From Chloroflexota bacterium (lineage in GTDB: Bacteria > Chloroflexota > Anaerolineae > UBA1429): a DNA stretch of 39,608 nucleotides. The stretch covers positions 1-39,608 of the forward strand of contig DUUT01000203.1 in NCBI GenBank assembly GCA_012841405.1, written 5' to 3'. Of this stretch, positions 34,475-39,608 are shown piece by piece; within the stretch, counting starts at the first letter, position 1, and each line of letters begins with the position of its first letter. Position numbers and translations under genes: made by a program. The notes under the pieces are model-generated. The model did not search any database. It was given only the letters and a program-made list of their open reading frames with translations, and was not told where the DNA came from.

Positions 34475-35177
34475 TCGCCACAGTGCCACCCCCTTTGCTC
34501 GGCCCGACTTTGGCCGGCAGCAGCGCAAGGGAGTGCCCGAGGTTATCCTGACGAACAGCAAGACCGCAGAGCAGTCGCTGGCCATTGCGCGTTCGTTTCT
34601 CGAGCGCACAGGTCGGGCGATTCTCAGCCGTGTCTCACCCGAGCTCGAGCAGGCTCTGTGCGAGGAGTATGGCCGCGACGGTTTCGAGTGGTACCCCGTC
34701 GCGCGTATGGCCATCATCCGCAGCAATGGCGCCGAGCCTACCGCCACCGACGGCCGCGTCGGTGTCATGACGGCGGGCACATCGGATCAGGCCATCGCTG
34801 AGGAAGCCGCCATCATCTGTCGCGAGATGGGCTGTACGGTGTACCCGGTGTACGATGTGGGCGTTGCCGGGCTTCACCGCCTGTTCGAGCCGCTGGAGGA
34901 ATACCTGGAGGCCTGCGTCGACGTAATCATTGTCGCCGCAGGTATGGATGGCGCCCTTCCATCGGTGGTCTCTGGGCTCGTCGACATCCCTGTCATCGGT
35001 CTCCCCACCTCCGTGGGCTACGGCATGGGCGGCCAAGGACAGGCGGCGCTCCTCTCCATGCTACAGACGTGCTCCCCGGGCCTGGCAGTGGTCAACATCG
35101 ACAACGGCGTGGGTGCCGCCGCCATCGCGGGCCTTATTGCCAACCGTGCGGCCCGCGCGCGCCGTGGAGAGAGGTAG
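34446..35177 (+). CDS. larB: LarB, pyridinium-3,5-biscarboxylic acid mononucleotide synthase
   Basis: A 243-residue enzyme that carboxylates and hydrolyses nicotinic acid adenine dinucleotide in the first step of nickel-pincer cofactor synthesis. ATG 34446 is within the end of larE. The N-terminal part (FARPDFGRQQRKGVPEVILT, LSRVSPELEQAL) and the PurE-like carboxylase domain (VGVMTAGTSDQAIAEEAAII, YDVGVAGLHRLFE, VAAGMDGALPSVVSGLVDIP, LPTSVGYGMGGQGQAALLSM and VVNIDNGVGAAAIAGLI) are clear. The length is normal. It is followed after one base by the larC fragment gene, so the three form one operon. Confidence 0.94.
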   Translation: MKQSKSLTDSRHSATPFARPDFGRQQRKGVPEVILTNSKTAEQSLAIARSFLERTGRAILSRVSPELEQALCEEYGRDGFEWYPVARMAIIRSNGAEPTATDGRVGVMTAGTSDQAIAEEAAIICREMGCTVYPVYDVGVAGLHRLFEPLEEYLEACVDVIIVAAGMDGALPSVVSGLVDIPVIGLPTSVGYGMGGQGQAALLSMLQTCSPGLAVVNIDNGVGAAAIAGLIANRAARARRGER

Positions 35178-35178
35178 C

Positions 35179-35652
35179 ATGCCTGCCGACGCTGGCCGCG
35201 AGAGCGCGCCCCAAGAGGTCGCCCTCCTGGAATGCAACCTCGATGACATGACCGGCGAGGCGCTCGCCTATGCGCTCGAGCGCCTGCTGGAGGCCGGGGC
35301 CCTCGATGCCTGGTTCACGCCCATCATCATGAAGAAGGGGCGCCCCGCCGTCACGCTCTCCGTTCTCTGCCGCACGCAGGACGCGCCGATGTTGCGCTGC
35401 CTCATCCTGCGCGAGACGAGCACCCTCGGCGTGCGTTGGCGCCTGATGCAGCGTGAGGTCGCCGAAAGAAGCACCGATCGTGTCGACACGCCCTGGGGGC
35501 CGGTACGCCGCAAACTCAAACACGTGGGTGGGCAGGTCGTGAGTGTCAAGCCGGAATATGAGGACTGCGCCCGCCTCGCGCGCGAGTTCGACGTCCCGCT
35601 GCAGGACGTCATCGATCACGCACGCGCCGTGCCCATCGACGCTGCCACCTGA
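35179..35652 (+). CDS. larC: LarC C-terminal half (LarC2-like) as a stand-alone protein
   Basis: A 157-residue protein from ATG 35179, one base after larB. It matches only the C-terminal domain of LarC, which inserts nickel into the pincer cofactor with CTP: LLECNLDDMTGEALAYALER, LLEAGALDAWFTPIIMKKGR, LILRETSTLGVRW, DTPWGPVRRKLKHVGG and VKPEYEDCARLAREFDVPLQ. Full LarC has about 400 residues; the N-terminal domain (LarC1), which carries a His-rich nickel-binding region, is missing and no frame upstream can supply it because larB fills that space. In Lactiplantibacillus LarC1 and LarC2 are joined by a ribosomal frameshift, so a split is precedented, but loss of LarC1 is not. LarC1 could be encoded elsewhere. 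Confidence 0.88.
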   Translation: MPADAGRESAPQEVALLECNLDDMTGEALAYALERLLEAGALDAWFTPIIMKKGRPAVTLSVLCRTQDAPMLRCLILRETSTLGVRWRLMQREVAERSTDRVDTPWGPVRRKLKHVGGQVVSVKPEYEDCARLAREFDVPLQDVIDHARAVPIDAAT

Positions 35653-35715
35653 CGTTCGTCACGATCCACACGCCGCAGGCCCCCTCAGAAAAGCGCGACG
35701 GAGAAAGGGAGTGCC

Positions 35716-36648
35716 GTGAGCTCCGATAATCGCGAGCACCCGCCGCACTGGCCGGGGCTGCCCTCCTGGATCGTACGCCGCCTGAACCGCCACCCACCGT
35801 TAGCATACCTCATCGCCACGACGGCCATCGACAGCTTTTCGGCGAGCCGCGGCGCTCAGGTCGCCGCCAGCCTCGCATACTATGCGCTCTTTTCCATGTT
35901 TCCCCTGCTCCTCTTCGTCATCAGCGCCCTAGGCTTTGTCTTGCAGGCCGAGTTCGTGCGCACGCAGATTGAGGAGCTGGTCATCCAGTTCTTCCCAACC
36001 TCGCAGGATCTCATCATCGAGAACCTCGAGATGGTGCTCCAGCTCCGTGGGCCGGCCACGGCCATCGCCGCCCTGAGCCTCCTCTGGTCGGGGTCCGGGT
36101 TCTTTACCGTGCTGGCACACTATATCAACGACGCCTGGCCCGGCGCCGAGGTTCGCGGCCCCATCCACGGGCGGATTGTGGCCGTCAGCATGGTGGGCAT
36201 CCTCGTGATGGTGCTTCTCATCCTGGCGGTCTATAACACGCTCCTACAGATCATTGCCTCGATCAGCCAGCCTTTGGCCAACCTCATCGCCTTCTACGGC
36301 CCCTTGGTGGACGCGCTCCTCTCCCAGATCATCCCCTGGATAGTGACCTTTGGCCTGTTCCTGACGCTCTATCGCCTCGTACCGCGCGTTCGCGTGCGCT
36401 GGCGCGAAGCACTGATCGCCTCCCTGGTGACCACTGTGCTGATGCGCATCACCACGGCCGCGTTTGGTTTTTACCTGCGCAGCGGCCTCTCGCGCTATCA
36501 AATCGTCTATGGGTCGCTCGGCTCCGTCGTCGCCCTCCTCTTCTGGATCTATCTCGCCGGCTGGATTACGCTGTTCGGCGCGCATCTGAGCGCCGCCATC
36601 GGCCACTGCTGTCGGCCCACTCCCCCCGGATCCAGCAAAGGCCCGTGA
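35716..36648 (+). CDS. YihY/UPF0761-family inner membrane protein
   Basis: A 310-residue membrane protein from GTG 35716 (AAAGGGAG upstream). It has about six hydrophobic segments and the family signature AASLAYYALFSMFPLLLFVI near residues 50-75, followed by IATALxLLWSGSGFFTVLAH-like sequence and the C-terminal YQIVYGSLGSVVALLFWIYL. These proteins were once called ribonuclease BN but are now thought not to be nucleases; the true role, perhaps transport or envelope integrity, is unknown. It follows larC by 63 bases and could be on the same transcript, but no functional link is evident. Confidence 0.9.
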   Translation: MSSDNREHPPHWPGLPSWIVRRLNRHPPLAYLIATTAIDSFSASRGAQVAASLAYYALFSMFPLLLFVISALGFVLQAEFVRTQIEELVIQFFPTSQDLIIENLEMVLQLRGPATAIAALSLLWSGSGFFTVLAHYINDAWPGAEVRGPIHGRIVAVSMVGILVMVLLILAVYNTLLQIIASISQPLANLIAFYGPLVDALLSQIIPWIVTFGLFLTLYRLVPRVRVRWREALIASLVTTVLMRITTAAFGFYLRSGLSRYQIVYGSLGSVVALLFWIYLAGWITLFGAHLSAAIGHCCRPTPPGSSKGP

Positions 36649-36709
36649 CGCCTGCGCTGCGCCATCTGTCCCCGCGACGGTAACGCCCCGAGAGGTGCCT
36701 TGCGCCCCG

Positions 36710-36738
36710 TTGACCCCATCCCTCTCGCGTGATAGACT
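36710..36738 (+). promoter_or_regulatory. Promoter of the sugar dehydrogenase gene
   Basis: TTGACC (36710-36715) and TAGACT (36733-36738) with a 17-base spacer, in the 156-base gap before ATG 36805. The predicted start is near 36745. Confidence 0.7.
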
Positions 36739-36804
36739 AGGATAGCTTCTCTCCTTTACTGATACCTTTACTACAGATACCTCTGCCCAGATCGGAGGTG
36801 TCCC

Positions 36805-38040
36805 ATGCTGCGCCAGGCCCTATCAGTGCTCTGTGTCACCGCATTCCTCCTCGCCTTCGCCGCCCCTCCGGCCGTTGCCCAGAGCCCCCTTACCCCGGCG
36901 CCGCGCTTGCAGCGCGTTGTCACCGGCCTCGACCGCCCCACCCACGTAACGCACGCCGCCGATGGCAGCGACCGCCTCTTTATCACCGAGAAACCGGGTA
37001 CCATCCGCGTCCTGCAGAATGACATCCTCCTGCCTGTGCCCTTTCTCGACATCTCTGACCGGGTCCTCTCGTCGGGCTCGGAGCAAGGGCTGTTCAGCGT
37101 CGCCTTTCCTCCGGCTGGTGCCGATGCTGGCCACGTTTACGTCAACTACACGGGCCTTCCCGATGGAGAGACCGTCGTATCACGCTTTGCCATCTCACCC
37201 GATGACGCCAACGCCGCGGACGCCGCCTCGGAGGAGCGCATCCTTATCATCGAGCAGCCGTTTGCCAACCACAATGGCGGGCAGCTCACCTTTGGTCCCG
37301 ATGGCTACCTCTATATTGGCACCGGTGACGGCGGCTCCGGGGGAGACCCACAGGGCAACGCCCAGAATGGGAGCGCGCTCCTCGGCAAGATACTACGCAT
37401 CGACGTCGAGTCGGCCCCCGCGGGTGAGCCCTATGGCATACCCGCCACCAACCCGTTTGTCGACACGGCGGGCTTTCGCCCCGAGGTCTGGGCGCTCGGG
37501 TTGCGCAACCCGTGGCGCTTTTCGTTCGATCGCGCCACCGGCGACCTGTACATCGCCGATGTCGGCCAGAGCACCCGAGAGGAGGTCAACTACCAGCCCT
37601 CTGGCGGTGGCGGTGAGAATTACGGGTGGAACATCATGGAGGGCTCGACCTGCTTTCAGGCCCAGTCGTGTGACACCGAGGGCTTGACGCTACCGGTGGC
37701 CGAGTACGGCCGTGACCTAGGCACCAGCATCACCGGTGGTCACGTCTATCGCGCCACAGCTCCCGCCGCCTGGGGCGGAATCTACTTTTACGGTGACTTT
37801 GGCTCTGGGCGCATTTGGGCTCTCGAGCGCTTGAATGATGGCTGGCGGAACACGCTTGTGCTCGATACCGAGCTTTCCATCGCGTCCTTCGGCGAGGATG
37901 AGGCAGGGCACTTGTACGTCGTCGATCTTGGCGGCTCCGTCTATGCCCTGGCTACCGCAACGTATCTGCCGATCTTTGGCGCTTGGACACGCATTGACAT
38001 GCCATCTTCATCCGCTATACTTATGTATGCTGCGCACTGA
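36805..38040 (+). CDS. Secreted PQQ-dependent sugar dehydrogenase (glucose/sorbosone dehydrogenase family)
   Basis: A 411-residue protein from ATG 36805 with GGAGG upstream. A signal peptide (about 1-27, ending AVAQS) is followed by the six-bladed beta-propeller of the soluble aldose dehydrogenase family: TGLDRPTHVTHAADGSDRLF, EQGLFSVAFPP, NHNGGQLTFGPDGYLYIGTG, DGGSGGDPQGNAQNGSALLG, VWALGLRNPWRFSFDRATGD and YFYGDFGSGRIWAL. The His of NHNGG and the GLRNPWR loop are usual PQQ-site elements. It probably oxidises sugars outside the cell with PQQ. The tail after the fold (TYLPIFGAWTRIDMPSSS onward) is unusual: YLPIF resembles a short C-terminal motif of secreted Chloroflexota proteins, and the last 20 codons contain a promoter for the next gene. 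Confidence 0.92.
   Translation: MLRQALSVLCVTAFLLAFAAPPAVAQSPLTPAPRLQRVVTGLDRPTHVTHAADGSDRLFITEKPGTIRVLQNDILLPVPFLDISDRVLSSGSEQGLFSVAFPPAGADAGHVYVNYTGLPDGETVVSRFAISPDDANAADAASEERILIIEQPFANHNGGQLTFGPDGYLYIGTGDGGSGGDPQGNAQNGSALLGKILRIDVESAPAGEPYGIPATNPFVDTAGFRPEVWALGLRNPWRFSFDRATGDLYIADVGQSTREEVNYQPSGGGGENYGWNIMEGSTCFQAQSCDTEGLTLPVAEYGRDLGTSITGGHVYRATAPAAWGGIYFYGDFGSGRIWALERLNDGWRNTLVLDTELSIASFGEDEAGHLYVVDLGGSVYALATATYLPIFGAWTRIDMPSSSAILMYAAH
37994..38021 (+). promoter_or_regulatory. Promoter of the flavoprotein gene, inside the dehydrogenase coding end
   Basis: TTGACA (37994-37999) and TATACT (38016-38021) with a 16-base spacer, in the last 50 bases of the dehydrogenase gene. The predicted start near 38028 leaves a 65-base leader before ATG 38095. 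Confidence 0.7.
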
Positions 38041-38094
38041 CGAACCGTCCGGTACCAGCGCCGGAATGGCGCCTCACCGTGAGAGGAGGGCACC

Positions 38095-38655
38095 ATGTCC
38101 GTTCTGATCCTCAATGCCAGCCCCCATCCGCACGGCTCCTGTGCCGCCATCCTGCACGCCATCGAATCGGGTGCCGGCGGTGATCGGCCTGTCGAATGGG
38201 TGGATGTGCACAGCCTCGACATCGCTCCTTGCCAGGGGTGCAAGCACTGCCGTACGGACGGCATCTGCGTGCAGGAAGAAGATGATGCCCAGCGCATCGG
38301 ACGCCGTATCGAGGCTGCGGAGAGTCTCGTCATCGGCACGCCCACCTATTGGGGCAACGTGCCCGGCCCCCTGAAGCTCCTCTTTGACCGCACCGCGGCC
38401 GTCTTCCTGCGCCGATCCGAGGCACGTCCACAGCCGCCGCAACAGACGGCCGCCATCGTTACCACCTGTGACTCTGCCTGGCCGACCAGTCACCTGCCCA
38501 CCCAGGGGCGTGGCGCCATCCAAGCCGTGCGCAACGTGCTGGCATCCGGCGGATACCGCATCGTTGGCACCATGATCTATCCAAGCGCAAGCGCACGCCG
38601 CAACGTCCCCCCGTCGGTTCTGAGGCGTGCGGTGGCGCTCGGTCGCCGGCTCTAG
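38095..38655 (+). CDS. Iron-sulfur flavoprotein / NADPH-dependent FMN reductase family
   Basis: A 186-residue flavodoxin-fold protein from ATG 38095 with AGGAGG upstream. It has the FMN phosphate loop NASPHPHGSCAAIL, the cysteine cluster CQGCKHCRTDGIC (as in ISF-type flavoproteins), VIGTPTYWGNVPGPLKLLFD for flavin contact and the TTCDSAWPTSHLPTQGRGAI segment. Such proteins move electrons between ferredoxin, NAD(P)H and small acceptors. It is an intact relative of the split gene at 917-1462. The gene appears monocistronic. Confidence 0.9.
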   Translation: MSVLILNASPHPHGSCAAILHAIESGAGGDRPVEWVDVHSLDIAPCQGCKHCRTDGICVQEEDDAQRIGRRIEAAESLVIGTPTYWGNVPGPLKLLFDRTAAVFLRRSEARPQPPQQTAAIVTTCDSAWPTSHLPTQGRGAIQAVRNVLASGGYRIVGTMIYPSASARRNVPPSVLRRAVALGRRL

Positions 38656-38747
38656 TGTGTCGTCGGTCACGATCGGTGTTCGCTTCCGAACCATGGCGAA
38701 GCATCCACAGGCCATGGCCCGATGTCCACACAGTGGAGGTGTTTCCT

Positions 38748-39560
38748 ATGCGTGCACGTCAGTTGAGCATCATGATGCTCCTGGCTCTGGTCATCCTTGG
38801 CAGTGCTCCCGCCGTCGCGCTGGCGCGTAGTGCGGATCCGGACAACCCCGAGCTGCTGCGACCGAATGAAGCGCGCACCGGGGGCCTGCCAGGCGCGCCG
38901 GCGGGCTCCTTTGCCTTCTTTGCCGTTGACTATCCCGGCGGCGAGCAAGAGCTCGTCCTGCGGATGACGCCCAGACCCGCCGACCCGTCCGTCGCCAACC
39001 AGATTGCCTTCAATGTCTACGGGCCCGATGGCCCCATTGGTTCGTCGCGCACGCCGGACGAGGGGGATCCCAGCGTCCGCGAGTTCCGCTACACGGCGTC
39101 CAGCCCTGCCCGGCTCTTGATCCAGGTCTACAACTATACCCTGAATACGACCATCGATTACACCATCGTCGCCAGCGGTATCGCGGCAGCGGCTCCAGGA
39201 CCGGCCGAGACGCCGCCGCCTTCCCAGGAGCCGCAGGTCCTTCCAGAGACCGGTCCGCCTACGAGCGGGACGATCGTCGGCTCGCTGGGCGGCGCCTTTG
39301 CTACCATCACCATTCCTTACCCCGGTGATGGCTCGAGCGTGACGGTGGAGGCCACTATCGCGCCGGATGATCCCGTCCTGGAAAAAGCCGTAGGCTTGAA
39401 CGTCTACACACCTGACGGCCACCTCATTGCCCAGGCGACATCGCGCTCGACGCCGGGCCGGCGCCAGGCGACGTTCTCCTCCGACGTGGGAGGGAGCTAT
39501 ACGGTACAGATCTATAACTATACCGACGGCACACCCGTGAGCTATACGGTATCCTGGTAG
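38748..39560 (+). CDS. Secreted protein made of two beta-type repeat domains, function unknown
   Basis: A 270-residue protein from ATG 38748 with GGAGG eight bases upstream. A signal peptide (about 1-27, ending AVALARS) precedes two copies of one domain: repeat 1 at about 43-142 and repeat 2 at about 172-269, linked by a Pro-rich stretch (145-171). Shared elements are GSFAFFAVDYPGG versus GAFATITIPYPGD, FNVYGPDG versus LNVYTPDG, and IQVYNYTLNTTIDYTI versus VQIYNYTDGTPVSYTV. The pattern resembles bacterial pre-peptidase C-terminal-like beta-sandwich domains that stick to matrices or keep proteins soluble. No enzyme domain is seen. A short CACCC/GGGTG hairpin (39571-39586) follows. Confidence 0.85.
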   Translation: MRARQLSIMMLLALVILGSAPAVALARSADPDNPELLRPNEARTGGLPGAPAGSFAFFAVDYPGGEQELVLRMTPRPADPSVANQIAFNVYGPDGPIGSSRTPDEGDPSVREFRYTASSPARLLIQVYNYTLNTTIDYTIVASGIAAAAPGPAETPPPSQEPQVLPETGPPTSGTIVGSLGGAFATITIPYPGDGSSVTVEATIAPDDPVLEKAVGLNVYTPDGHLIAQATSRSTPGRRQATFSSDVGGSYTVQIYNYTDGTPVSYTVSW

Positions 39561-39608
39561 GCACTCGTCTCACCCTTGGTTGGGTGCTCGCGCGGCGCGT
39601 GGCGCGCC

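Noticed and set aside
34930..35178. Possible LarC1 in the frame upstream of larC2
   Set aside because: The upstream frame overlaps larB and its translation does not resemble LarC1, so a frameshift-joined LarC is not supported.

Overview
The window looks like a chromosomal segment of a high-GC bacterium, most plausibly a member of the Chloroflexota. This is inferred from protein style only: secreted proteins of the Chloroflexota kind, an archaeal-type four-subunit pyruvate:ferredoxin oxidoreductase, a CHASE/PAS/GAF hybrid kinase, and mixed ATG/GTG/TTG starts. No rRNA or other taxonomic marker is present, so the placement is moderate at best. Despite the GC content, many genes are preceded by near-consensus sigma-A promoters with 17-base spacers, which helped settle several gene starts.

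Left part (1-3.9 kb) is a decaying patch: an ECF-type sigma factor gene that has lost part of region 2 and is frameshifted, an iron-sulfur flavoprotein gene split by one in-frame stop although it has a perfect promoter, and an intact tyrosine recombinase. A DtxR-type metal regulator follows on the opposite strand.

From 3.9 to 12.7 kb come a large membrane hybrid histidine kinase, an S41 processing protease, smpB, mtnP (opposite strand), the tmRNA gene ssrA with readable tag peptide ANNTYAPAYAMAA, and a lone MtaA/CmuA-like methyltransferase. SmpB and tmRNA, the two partners of trans-translation, lie about 1.3 kb apart.

From 12.7 to 20.8 kb all genes are on the minus strand: a lipoprotein solute-binding protein, a GpgS-like glycosyltransferase with altered metal-site residues and SurE are joined by 4-base overlaps, followed by a 1272-residue secreted subtilase and a pyruvate-kinase-alpha/beta-like protein.

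From 20.9 to 27.9 kb (plus strand) are apt, a DksA/TraR zinc-finger regulator, porGDAB, upp, and a WecA/TagO-like polyprenyl-phosphate sugar-phosphate transferase that lacks a conserved Asp motif. The por promoter appears to be nested in the terminator of the preceding gene.

From 28.1 to 35.7 kb two divergent operons fire from back-to-back promoters. Leftwards is a self-contained mannose-family phosphotransferase system (IIA, IIB, IIC-IID fusion, HPr-EI fusion) ending in mobB. Rightwards is larE-larB-larC2, for the nickel-pincer cofactor, with only the C-terminal half of LarC and no LarA in view. The right end holds a YihY membrane protein, a secreted PQQ-type sugar dehydrogenase, a second CxxCxxC flavoprotein whose promoter sits inside the dehydrogenase gene, and a secreted protein made of two copies of a beta-type repeat.
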